From positions 1-5,599 of the forward strand of contig JABDOU010000373.1 in the NCBI GenBank assembly GCA_013043085.1: a stretch of 5,599 nucleotides of DNA. Reading direction: 5' to 3'. The notes beneath the pieces are model-generated. The model worked only from the letters and a program-made list of their open reading frames with translations. It was not told where the DNA came from and searched no databases. Every line of letters starts with the position of its first letter. Position 1 is the first letter of the stretch. Position numbers and translations under genes: made by a program. The DNA comes from Acidimicrobiia bacterium. Its GTDB lineage: Bacteria; Actinomycetota; Acidimicrobiia; Spongiisociales; SHLN01. Positions 1-5,599 of the stretch are shown in pieces.

Positions 1-196
1 ATCGAGTGGCGAACGAATAGACGCCGACGATGAAGAACGGCAAAACGAACAAGAGCGTGAGATAGACCATCGCCGGTAGGCCGAGCAAAAAGCCCCGTCG
101 GCGTTCGGCCACCGCAGCCCGGGCCTCCAATCCCTCGTGTGCAACGGCGGGCGCTTCCTCAGGAGAATGATCCTCGGGTGCAATGGTGGAGGTCAT
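1..196 (-). CDS. ABC transporter permease, PotB-like (N-terminal fragment, cut by window edge)
   Basis: This is the beginning of an inner-membrane permease subunit of a polyamine-type ABC importer; 65 codons are visible before the window ends. Translation from the ATG at 194-196 gives a charged, acidic N-terminal tail (about residues 1-34, rich in E and A, ending ERRR). A strongly hydrophobic segment follows from about residue 36 to 62 (GFLLGLPAMVYLTLLFVLP, then FFIVGVYSF). The order basic cluster, hydrophobic helix with central prolines, then YSF is typical of the first transmembrane helix of PotB/PotH permeases. The start lies one base after the stop of the PotA-like ATPase gene. A Shine-Dalgarno GAGGAG sits at 201-206 inside that gene's last codons, so the two subunits are probably translated in a coupled way. 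The transmembrane loop that docks on the ATPase is not in the window. Assignment as a permease is strong from context; the exact subfamily is inferred. Confidence 0.85.
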   Translation of the reverse strand, partial: MTSTIAPEDHSPEEAPAVAHEGLEARAAVAERRRGFLLGLPAMVYLTLLFVLPFFIVGVYSFATR

Positions 197-197
197 C

Positions 198-1271
198 TCA
201 CTCCTCGAGAATCGCAGCAGCCGAGGGATCCCAGTGAACGGTGACCCGTTGGCCCGGGTCGAACAAGGTCAAACCGGGACGGTTTTCTTGACGAACGTCG
301 AGAGCGCCTGCGTCGCTACTGACCTCGTAGTAGTACGACTCGCCGAAATAGACACGGCGACCAACAGTCCCATCGAGCCTGCTTGCATTTGGCGGGATGA
401 GATCCACATCGTCGACCAGGACCAGATGAAGCTGTTCGGGTCGTAGCGCAACGTTGACCGACGAACCTGCGGTGATCGAGTGGTCGAGTGGCATCACGTA
501 TCCGCCGTTCAGAACAACGCTGCCGTCTGAGCCAACCCTGCCGTCGAGCAGATTGATCTCGCCGATGAAATCTGCAACGAATCGGGATCGAGGGTGCTCG
601 TAGATGTCCTCCGGAGTTCCGATCTGAAGGAGAGAGCCGTCGTGCATCACCCCGAGCCGATCGGACATCGTGAGAGCTTCCTCCTGATCGTGGGTCACGT
701 AGATGAACGTGATCCCCACTCGCTCCTGCAGTTCTTTGAGTTCGATTTGCATCGCCTGACGGAGTTTGAGGTCGAGGGCTCCGAGAGGTTCATCGAGGAG
801 TAGCACCTCCGGTTCGTTGACGAGCGCCCGGGCAAGTGCCACGCGTTGCTGTTGGCCCCCGGATAGTTGCTCGGGAAGGGCCTCTGCCCGTTTGCCGAGC
901 TGCACCATGTCGAGGGCCCGTTCGACCCTTCTGGCGATCTCGCTCGACTCCACCCTCTTCATGAGCAATCCGAATCCGACATTCTCGCGCACGTCCATGT
1001 GCGGGAACAAGGCGTAGCTCTGAAACACGGTGTTGACCGGGCGAACATCGGGAGGTTCGAGACCGACCTCACGACCATGGATTTTGATGCTTCCGGAGGT
1101 CGGATACTCGAAACCAGCGATCATGCGCAGTGTGGTCGTCTTTCCGCACCCGGAAGGCCCGAGAAGTGAAAAGAATTCTCCGTCGCTGATATCGAGATCG
1201 ATGTTGTCGACCGCAACGAGGTCACCGAATCGTTTGGTGACGCCGGTCAATTGAACCGACGACTCGGCCAT
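198..1271 (-). CDS. ABC transporter ATP-binding protein, PotA-like (spermidine/putrescine importer class)
   Basis: This cytoplasmic ATPase subunit powers an ABC importer. In the 357-residue protein, Walker A GPSGCGKTT is at 38-46, the Q-loop glutamine (VFQSYALFPH) at 84, the signature LSGGQQQR at 136-143, Walker B LLLDEP at 157-162, and GALD at 164-167. The H-loop histidine (VTHDQEEAL) is at 194. All catalytic motifs are intact. Residues from about 265 to the end form a TOBE-type domain (VALRPEQL, then VGRRVYFGESYYYEV), as in PotA/FbpC/UgpC proteins. Length fits the PotA family. I chose the ATG at 1269-1271 because the protein then begins MAESSVQLTGVTKRFG. An upstream in-frame ATG at 1349 would add 26 arginine-rich residues that overlap the previous gene. 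The start overlaps the stop of the amidohydrolase gene by one base (TGATG), and no good Shine-Dalgarno is visible, so translation is probably coupled. The PotA family also handles opines, iron and 2-aminoethylphosphonate, so the substrate is not settled. Confidence 0.95.
   Translation of the reverse strand: MAESSVQLTGVTKRFGDLVAVDNIDLDISDGEFFSLLGPSGCGKTTTLRMIAGFEYPTSGSIKIHGREVGLEPPDVRPVNTVFQSYALFPHMDVRENVGFGLLMKRVESSEIARRVERALDMVQLGKRAEALPEQLSGGQQQRVALARALVNEPEVLLLDEPLGALDLKLRQAMQIELKELQERVGITFIYVTHDQEEALTMSDRLGVMHDGSLLQIGTPEDIYEHPRSRFVADFIGEINLLDGRVGSDGSVVLNGGYVMPLDHSITAGSSVNVALRPEQLHLVLVDDVDLIPPNASRLDGTVGRRVYFGESYYYEVSSDAGALDVRQENRPGLTLFDPGQRVTVHWDPSAAAILEE
201..206 (-). promoter_or_regulatory. 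Ribosome binding site of the permease gene, inside the ATPase gene
   Basis: Read on the minus strand this is GAGGAG, four bases before the permease ATG. The same bases encode the last two residues (Glu-Glu) of the ATPase, followed by TGA, one G and ATG. The arrangement fixes the permease start and implies that ribosomes finishing the ATPase can reinitiate on the permease. Confidence 0.7.
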
Positions 1272-2887
1272 CAGTTGGTCGCCAGGTCTCTGTGATGCAC
1301 GATTTCTCCTCCTACCAGTGTCATGTCTACCGCGATTCCACCGGTCCACGCAAGCCCGAATGGGTCCTGATCCAGGATCACCAGATCAGCACGGAAACCG
1401 GGGGCGATAACGCCTGTCTCGTGATCGAGATGATTGACATATGCAGAACCGGAAGTGAAAGCCTTCAGCGATGTTGCGTAGTCGAGTTTCTGGTCGGGTA
1501 GGAAGGCCTCCTCGAGGGTTTCCTCTGAAACGGCACGGGTAGCGGCGACCGCTACCTGCGCCATTACATCAGGACTGGAAACGGGCCAATCGCTTCCCAT
1601 TGCGATATTCGTCCGACGTGCGAGAGCAGCAAATGGATACTGGTGGATCCGCTGTGGTTCCTGAAGAAACGGTAACGTCAACTCCGTCACAGCCTCATCC
1701 GCACAAGCCCACAACGGTTGAAGATTGGCCGTAACGCCAAGTGAGCCGAAGCGCGAGACATCATCCGGATGCACTACCTGCAGGTGAGCTATGTGATGTC
1801 GAAGATCGGTGGGTCCATTTGCGTAGCGGGCAGCTTCGATGGCATCGAGAGCGTTCCTGACCGCCCTATCTCCGAGCGCGTGAAAATGGCATTGAAGGCC
1901 GGCAGCGTCGATCGCAGTGACAATTGCCGGCAAGTCCTGCGGATCGATGAAGTCCAACCCCGAGTTATCCGTTGGCCGACCGGCTCGGTCCGTATACGGA
2001 TCGAGCATCGCAGCGGTGTGGTTTTCGCAAACGCCGTCGAGCATGAGCTTGATTGTTCGGGGGTCATAGCGCTCATGACCTTCCCTGCTCAACTCAATGA
2101 GATCGTCTAGCTGTTCGAGGCCCCGCTCTCGATCCCACCACAGCGCCCCGCGAACTGACGCTCTCAATTCCCCGGATATCGCAAGCGAGCGGTAGAGCTC
2201 GTGGATTTCGGCATTCACCCAGGCATCCTGCCATGAGGTCACTCCCACTTCGAAGAGTGCACTCTGACCTGCCAACAATCCCTCTCGCAGCTCGTCGGGA
2301 CTGGGCGATGGAACGATCCGTTCGACCAGTGCCATCGCTCCCTCATGCAACGTGCCCTGGGGGGATCCATCTTCGTTGCGCACGATGCGCCCATCCGAAG
2401 GATCAGGTGTTGAGGATTGGATCCCGGCGAGACGGAGAGCCGCCTGGTTTGCCCAACCACTATGGCCGTCGGCGACAGTGAGGTAGGTGGGTACGCCGCC
2501 CGTAACGGCATCGAGCGCATGTGCTTCGGGATTCCCACCTTCGAACCATGGATACAACCAGCCTCCGCCCTGAACGAATTCGACTTCGGGGTGCCCGGCT
2601 ACGTAAGCCGCGATCGCTGCCAAGGCCTCCTTCGCCGAGGTGCAGCCAGACAGGTCACACTGCATTCGCTGCATGCCGCCGTCGGCAGGATGAACGTGAG
2701 CATCTTGGAACCCTGCAGAAACGAATCGCTTTTCAAGGTCCATGACCTCGACGCCGGGTCCCATGCCCTCGACCACGTCGGCGGATGTGCCGACAGCCAC
2801 AATCCGTTCACCGGAAATCCCGATCGCTTCAGACCGTACTCCCGGGTTGCCACCTGTCCACACAGATCCGTTGACGAGAGCTTTCAC
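1271..2887 (-). CDS. Amidohydrolase family 3 protein (YtcJ/N-substituted formamide deformylase-like metal hydrolase)
   Basis: This 538-residue cytoplasmic metal-dependent hydrolase belongs to the amidohydrolase-3 (YtcJ-like) group. The N-terminal beta-sandwich strand (MKALVNGSVWTG) is followed by the metal-binding HxH motif DAHVHP (His64, His66). Next come the substrate-pocket motif DGHSGWANQAAL (about 140-151) and KLMLDG with Lys280, the candidate bridging or structural lysine. HFHALGDRA has His336, HHIAHLQ has His368 and GSDWPV has Asp433. The C-terminal sandwich ends with GFRADLVILDQDP. All expected ligands are present, so it should be active. Characterised relatives include N-substituted formamide deformylase, but most members have no known substrate, so none is assigned. 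Translation starts at a GTG (2885-2887) supported by a GAGG five bases upstream. It follows the aldehyde dehydrogenase gene by 30 bp and overlaps the ATPase gene by one base. This places a hydrolase inside an importer operon and suggests it acts on the imported compound or a derivative. Confidence 0.93.
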   Translation of the reverse strand: MKALVNGSVWTGGNPGVRSEAIGISGERIVAVGTSADVVEGMGPGVEVMDLEKRFVSAGFQDAHVHPADGGMQRMQCDLSGCTSAKEALAAIAAYVAGHPEVEFVQGGGWLYPWFEGGNPEAHALDAVTGGVPTYLTVADGHSGWANQAALRLAGIQSSTPDPSDGRIVRNEDGSPQGTLHEGAMALVERIVPSPSPDELREGLLAGQSALFEVGVTSWQDAWVNAEIHELYRSLAISGELRASVRGALWWDRERGLEQLDDLIELSREGHERYDPRTIKLMLDGVCENHTAAMLDPYTDRAGRPTDNSGLDFIDPQDLPAIVTAIDAAGLQCHFHALGDRAVRNALDAIEAARYANGPTDLRHHIAHLQVVHPDDVSRFGSLGVTANLQPLWACADEAVTELTLPFLQEPQRIHQYPFAALARRTNIAMGSDWPVSSPDVMAQVAVAATRAVSEETLEEAFLPDQKLDYATSLKAFTSGSAYVNHLDHETGVIAPGFRADLVILDQDPFGLAWTGGIAVDMTLVGGEIVHHRDLATN

Positions 2888-2892
2888 CCAAA

Positions 2893-2896
2893 CCTC
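2893..2896 (-). promoter_or_regulatory. Ribosome binding site supporting the GTG start of the amidohydrolase
   Basis: On the minus strand the sequence GAGG lies five bases before the GTG at 2885-2887. It decides the start, since no in-frame ATG lies closer to the conserved N-terminal strand MKALVNGSVWTG. The match is short, so initiation may also be helped by ribosomes terminating at the aldehyde dehydrogenase stop 30 bp upstream. Confidence 0.55.
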
Positions 2897-2917
2897 GACC
2901 AGGGCCAGGCCTGCACG

Positions 2918-4357
2918 TCAGTCCGAAAGATCGAGGTCGAGGACGACGGTTTGCAGGTCGGTGAATTCGATGAGACTGCCCCTGCCCCACCCTGTGTCGG
3001 TACCAGCCGCTCCCCCGAAGGGTTGGAACGTCTCCCAGAAATCGGTCGAGTCGTTCACGACCACCGTCCCGGATCGAATTCGATCGGCGTACCAGAAGGC
3101 TTTTGACAGGCTTTTTGTGAACACCGCGGCTTGCAGTCCCAGGCGTGATCGGTTGGCGACATCGACAGCCTCCTGGTCGTTGGCCGCCGACAGGATTGGC
3201 AGCACCGGCCCGAAGGACTCCTCCTGTGAGACGGCGCTGTCTTCGGGCACGTCGTCGATGAGCGTGAAGTCGTAGTAGAGGTCCGTCGGGAATCCGGACC
3301 GGCGTCCACCTCCCGCGAGCACCCGGGCCCCCCGTTCCACTGCGTCGGCTATGTGGCGATCCATTTTGGCGGCAGTCGGTTCGTTGTTGAGAGGCCCCAT
3401 CGTGGTTTCCTCAGCGAACGGATCTCCGAGGTGGACGATCTCGGCGGCCTTCATGGCGCGCTCGACGAATTCTTCGTGCACCGCATCGACAACGATGACC
3501 CGTTCGGTCGCGCAGCACACCTGGCCGGCGTTGTAATAGGCGCCATAAACCGCCGCCTCGGCCGCCGCCGCCACGTCCGCGTCCCCGGTGACGATGGTCG
3601 GGCCATTTCCAGACATCTCCATGATTGAACGCTTGATGCCCATCTGAGAGATGATTCTCCGTCCGGTTGCCGATGAACCGGTAAACCCGATCGCGTCCAC
3701 ACCGTCGTGCGTCACCAGCATCTCTCCGATATCGCCCTCTCCAGGGATGATCGACACGAGCCCCTTCGGAACGCCCGCCGCGTCAAAAGCCTCCGCCAGC
3801 TTGAGCAGGGCCCAGCTGGTGTGGAGCGGCGGCTTGACAATGACGGCATTGCCGGCCGCCAGACCAGGTCCCACGTATTCGAGCGGAATGGTGACAGGGA
3901 AGTTCCAGGGGGTGATCGCCGCCCACACCCCCACCGGACGGTGAAATGTGAACATCCGTTTGTTTCGATCCGACGTTGGGATGACATCACCCGTGAGGCG
4001 TTTCACGTCTTCGGCGGCGTTGTAGAAATACTGATTCGCCTCGGCGATATCGTCCAGCGACTCGGCGTGATATGGCTTGCCTTGCTCGAGGGTCTGGATG
4101 CGAGCGATTTCTTCGACGAGCGGCTCTATTGCCGCCGCAATCGCCAGGCACAGCTCTGCGCGTTCGAACGCTGACCAGTGGCGAAAGTCTTCCTGGGCCG
4201 CGCGGGCAGCGGCGACCGCACGATCGATATCGGTTTGGCTTGCCATCGGGATGTTGGCGATGTGCTCACCGGTGGCAGGCGACTTGAGTTCATACGCGGC
4301 GTCGCGGCTTCCCTCCGTCCACTCCCCCGCGACATACATGTTCACGTCTGTTGCCAT
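2918..4357 (-). CDS. NAD(P)-dependent aldehyde dehydrogenase
   Basis: This 479-residue enzyme of the classical aldehyde dehydrogenase superfamily oxidises an aldehyde to a carboxylic acid with NAD+ or NADP+. Visible landmarks are the oxyanion-hole asparagine in TPWNFP (Asn152) and the cofactor-binding lysine in IVKP (Lys175). The Rossmann turn is GFTGSSATG (about 224-232). The general base is Glu247 in MEMSGNGP, the catalytic nucleophile Cys281 in NAGQVCCATERV, and the ribose-contacting glutamate Glu380 in EESFGPV. Length is normal and nothing essential is missing. The base motif reads EMSGNGP rather than the commoner ELGGK(N/S)P, a variant that may mark a subfamily. The ATG is set by a strong AGGAGG six bases upstream. 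It is the first gene of the leftward operon, so it is presumably controlled by the dyad elements in the divergent region. Its partner is probably the divergently transcribed flavoprotein oxidase, whose expected product is an aldehyde. The real substrate (for example an aminoaldehyde or semialdehyde) cannot be read from sequence. Confidence 0.95.
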   Translation of the reverse strand: MATDVNMYVAGEWTEGSRDAAYELKSPATGEHIANIPMASQTDIDRAVAAARAAQEDFRHWSAFERAELCLAIAAAIEPLVEEIARIQTLEQGKPYHAESLDDIAEANQYFYNAAEDVKRLTGDVIPTSDRNKRMFTFHRPVGVWAAITPWNFPVTIPLEYVGPGLAAGNAVIVKPPLHTSWALLKLAEAFDAAGVPKGLVSIIPGEGDIGEMLVTHDGVDAIGFTGSSATGRRIISQMGIKRSIMEMSGNGPTIVTGDADVAAAAEAAVYGAYYNAGQVCCATERVIVVDAVHEEFVERAMKAAEIVHLGDPFAEETTMGPLNNEPTAAKMDRHIADAVERGARVLAGGGRRSGFPTDLYYDFTLIDDVPEDSAVSQEESFGPVLPILSAANDQEAVDVANRSRLGLQAAVFTKSLSKAFWYADRIRSGTVVVNDSTDFWETFQPFGGAAGTDTGWGRGSLIEFTDLQTVVLDLDLSD

Positions 4358-4363
4358 CTCGAT

Positions 4364-4369
4364 CCTCCT
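4364..4369 (-). promoter_or_regulatory. Strong ribosome binding site of the aldehyde dehydrogenase
   Basis: On the minus strand this is a perfect AGGAGG, six bases before the ATG at 4355-4357. It is the best Shine-Dalgarno in the window and fixes the start. It contrasts with the divergent flavoprotein gene, which has none. Confidence 0.85.
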
Positions 4370-4383
4370 ACGCTTCCCGAGAG

Positions 4384-4403
4384 GTTGTACAACACTGTTG
4401 TAC
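4384..4403. promoter_or_regulatory. Putative operator: overlapping palindromes built from three GTTGTAC half-sites
   Basis: The stretch contains the perfect 10-bp palindrome GTTGTACAAC (4384-4393). It shares bases with a second perfect dyad, GTACAACACTGTTGTAC (4387-4403), made of 8-bp arms around a single central C. The half-site GTTGTAC therefore occurs at 4384-4390, inverted at 4387-4393, and again direct at 4397-4403, 13 bp after the first. It lies in the 66-bp gap between divergent genes, about 27 bp upstream of the aldehyde dehydrogenase start and just upstream of the predicted -10 box of the flavoprotein gene. That is a usual place for a repressor or activator site. The binding protein is not encoded in the window; a GntR, TetR or MarR type regulator is possible but not distinguishable. 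Confidence 0.6.
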
Positions 4404-4407
4404 TAAA

Positions 4408-4420
4408 TGGTACGCTACCA
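4408..4420. promoter_or_regulatory. Putative second operator: inverted repeat TGGTA-CGC-TACCA
   Basis: This is a perfect inverted repeat with 5-bp arms and a 3-bp centre, ending three bases before the flavoprotein ATG. It completely covers the predicted -10 element (4411-4416), so a protein bound here would block RNA polymerase. Its half-site differs from the GTTGTAC dyad upstream, so it may be a site for a second regulator, a degenerate version of the first, or chance, since the arms are short. Confidence 0.4.
4411..4416 (+). promoter_or_regulatory. Predicted -10 element for leaderless transcription of the flavoprotein gene
   Basis: TACGCT fits the TANNNT pattern of actinobacterial -10 boxes. 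It ends seven bases before the A of the ATG at 4424, so transcription would begin at or next to the start codon. No Shine-Dalgarno precedes the ATG, which agrees with a leaderless mRNA. A -35 candidate TTGTAC at 4385-4390 is 20 bases away, longer than ideal, and it overlaps the upstream dyad. Confidence 0.45.
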
Positions 4421-4423
4421 CTC

Positions 4424-5530
4424 ATGCCCAGTGCTCGCAGCATCGACTCAATCGCCAAAGCCAAGCCTTATCCGCTCTGGTGGGATCAGATCCCCCGCAA
4501 GCCTACGCGCCCTCCGCTCGGCGAAGCGATCGCTGTCGATGTGGCAATCGTCGGTGGCGGATTCACGGGACTGTGGACGTCGTATTACCTGGCAGTCCGA
4601 AACCCGGAGCTGACGATTGCGGTACTCGAACGCGACTTCATCGGCTATGGAGCCTCGGGAAGAAACGGAGGCTGGTGCTATGCCGGGTTTGCGTCCGACC
4701 TGGAGAAGATCGAGCAACTGTCAAACACCGAGACCGCGCGTCGATGGGGTCGGGTGCTCATCGATGCCCTTGATGAGATCAACCGGGTCGTGGACGAGGA
4801 GGGCATTGATTGTGATTGGCAACGGGGCGGCACCATCCATTTGTTCCGCAATGGGGGTCAAAAAGCGCGTGCAGAGGGGCATGTGGCATCGGTCCATCGC
4901 CTCGGTTGGACCGACGCCGACGCCAGGCTGCTGTCGCTCGGAGAGACGAACGAGCGCATCAGAGCAACCAGAAGCATCGGAGCAGAATTCTCTCCGCACA
5001 ACGCCGCGATCCATCCGGCCAAGCTCGTAGCCGGGTTGGCGACAGCCGCGGAACGCCGCGGTGTCACGATCTACGAGAACACGGAGGCAACCGGGATCGA
5101 GGCCGGGGTCGTCGCAACGAACCGCGCAACAGTATCGGCTCCCATCGTGATTCGCGCCACCGAGGGCTATACCGCCGAAATCGATGGCCACGAACGCGAG
5201 CTGGCACCGTTGTACTCGCTGATGCTTGCGACTGAGCCGCTATCGGATGCCGCTTGGAATCAGATAGGCCTCGACGATCGAGAGACCTTTGGCGACTACC
5301 GACACATGGTCATATATGGCCAGCGAACCGCAGATGGCCGCATTGCTTTTGGCGGAAGAGGCGCACCCTACGACTTTGGTTCGCGCATTCGCCGCGGGGC
5401 CGAATTCTCGCCCGATCACCACGTGTCTCTGTGGGGAACGCTCACAGAGTTGTTTCCCGTCCTCGAGGGCACCAGGGTAAGTCATCGCTGGGGAGGCGTA
5501 CTCGGTGTCGCTCGCGACTGGACGCCGTGA
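4424..5530 (+). CDS. FAD-dependent oxidoreductase of the DAO/DadA superfamily, interrupted by an in-frame TGA
   Basis: This flavoprotein probably oxidises an amine or amino acid to an imine or aldehyde, as do gamma-glutamylputrescine oxidase (PuuB), glycine oxidase and DadA. From the ATG at 4424 it reads 368 residues. PLWWD at 17-21 is followed by the FAD-binding GGGFTG (44-49). The strand-2 acid is Glu69 (IAVLER), and GYGASGRNGGWC (74-85) is a segment shared with PuuB-like enzymes. The DAO fold continues to HRWGGVLGVARDWTP. The TGA at 5528-5530 then stops translation. Family members continue for tens of residues through a glycine-rich FAD-contacting motif, and that sequence is present in the same frame after the stop. 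The product is therefore probably truncated and inactive, unless the stop is an error or is read through. I rejected the in-frame ATG at 4178, which would add 82 residues antisense to the aldehyde dehydrogenase. No Shine-Dalgarno is visible; leaderless initiation is likely. The divergent neighbour aldehyde dehydrogenase is a plausible pathway partner. Confidence 0.9.
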   Translation: MPSARSIDSIAKAKPYPLWWDQIPRKPTRPPLGEAIAVDVAIVGGGFTGLWTSYYLAVRNPELTIAVLERDFIGYGASGRNGGWCYAGFASDLEKIEQLSNTETARRWGRVLIDALDEINRVVDEEGIDCDWQRGGTIHLFRNGGQKARAEGHVASVHRLGWTDADARLLSLGETNERIRATRSIGAEFSPHNAAIHPAKLVAGLATAAERRGVTIYENTEATGIEAGVVATNRATVSAPIVIRATEGYTAEIDGHERELAPLYSLMLATEPLSDAAWNQIGLDDRETFGDYRHMVIYGQRTADGRIAFGGRGAPYDFGSRIRRGAEFSPDHHVSLWGTLTELFPVLEGTRVSHRWGGVLGVARDWTP

Positions 5531-5599
5531 GTTGCCTTCGATGAGCTCAGCGGCCTCGGATGGGCAGGAGGCTACGTAGGCAGCGGCGCGTTGCCCACC
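5531..5599 (+). pseudogene. In-frame continuation of the flavoprotein after the TGA (C-terminal FAD-binding segment, cut by window edge)
   Basis: The 23 codons after the stop stay open in the flavoprotein frame and include GLGWAGGYVGSG. This matches the glycine-rich C-terminal segment that follows the RDWTP motif in DAO-family oxidoreductases and lines the FAD site. No frameshift is needed: replacing the single TGA by a sense codon would restore one continuous protein running out of the window. No start codon with a ribosome binding site opens a separate gene here, so I treat it as the detached remainder of the gene beginning at 4424. Confidence 0.7.

Noticed and set aside
183..446. An 87-codon plus-strand frame opposite the permease start and the end of the ATPase.
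   Set aside because: It is fully antisense to well supported coding sequence and has no recognisable motif.
1272..1349. An upstream ATG that would extend the ATPase by 26 residues.
   Set aside because: The extension is arginine-rich, out-of-frame reading of the amidohydrolase C-terminus. The family normally starts near MAESSVQL.
2906..2913. The palindrome CAGGCCTG in the 30-bp gap between aldehyde dehydrogenase and amidohydrolase, considered as a terminator stem or operator.
   Set aside because: It has only 4-bp arms with no loop and no following T-run, in GC-rich DNA where such palindromes arise by chance. The genes look co-transcribed.
2417..3106. A 229-codon open frame on the plus strand, opposite the junction of the amidohydrolase and aldehyde dehydrogenase genes.
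   Set aside because: It is antisense to two genes with clear family motifs and crosses their junction. It shows no recognisable domain and has the composition expected of a shadow frame in GC-rich DNA.
4178..4423. An 82-residue N-terminal extension of the flavoprotein from an ATG at 4178.
   Set aside because: It would be antisense to the aldehyde dehydrogenase N-terminus and run through the promoter region. The sequence has no signal peptide or domain, and the ATG at 4424 gives a normal DAO-family N-terminus.
5528..5575. Selenocysteine insertion at the TGA of the flavoprotein.
   Set aside because: I found only a weak three-pair GAG/CTC possibility downstream, not a convincing SECIS-like hairpin, and DAO-family enzymes are not known to me as selenoproteins at this position. 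A mutation or sequence error is simpler.

Overview
The window is gene-dense, moderately high-GC bacterial DNA with almost no intergenic space. The leaderless-looking promoter in front of the rightward gene, and protein sequences that feel like those of environmental Actinobacteriota, suggest an actinobacterial lineage. That placement is an impression from composition and style; no marker gene is present.

Layout: four genes run leftward on the minus strand from a 66-bp divergent intergenic region at 4358-4423. In transcription order they are an aldehyde dehydrogenase (2918-4357), an amidohydrolase-family-3 metal hydrolase (1271-2887), a PotA-type ABC transporter ATPase (198-1271), and the first 65 codons of a PotB-type inner-membrane permease (1-196), cut by the window edge. 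They are very tightly packed: a 30-bp gap, then a TGATG stop/start overlap, then a single base between stop and start. One transcript with translational coupling is therefore likely. On the plus strand, a DAO-superfamily FAD-dependent amine/amino-acid oxidoreductase (from 4424) is read in the opposite direction.

How the genes may work together (inference): an importer of the polyamine/opine/aminophosphonate class brings in an amine-containing compound. The amidohydrolase cuts an amide or similar bond, the flavoprotein oxidises the amine to an aldehyde, and the aldehyde dehydrogenase makes the carboxylic acid. This resembles the logic of the Puu putrescine pathway, but with a metal hydrolase. 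No glutamate-amine ligase is visible here.

Two points deserve attention. First, the flavoprotein frame is interrupted by a TGA at 5528-5530. The same frame continues to the window end with recognisable family sequence (GLGWAGGYVGSG), so the gene carries a nonsense mutation, a sequencing error, or less likely a recoded stop. Second, the divergent intergenic region holds two perfect dyads, GTACAACACTGTTGTAC and TGGTACGCTACCA. The second covers the predicted -10 box of the flavoprotein gene, and the pair look like operators for a shared regulator encoded outside the window. I saw no tRNA, rRNA, CRISPR array, insertion sequence or convincing terminator.
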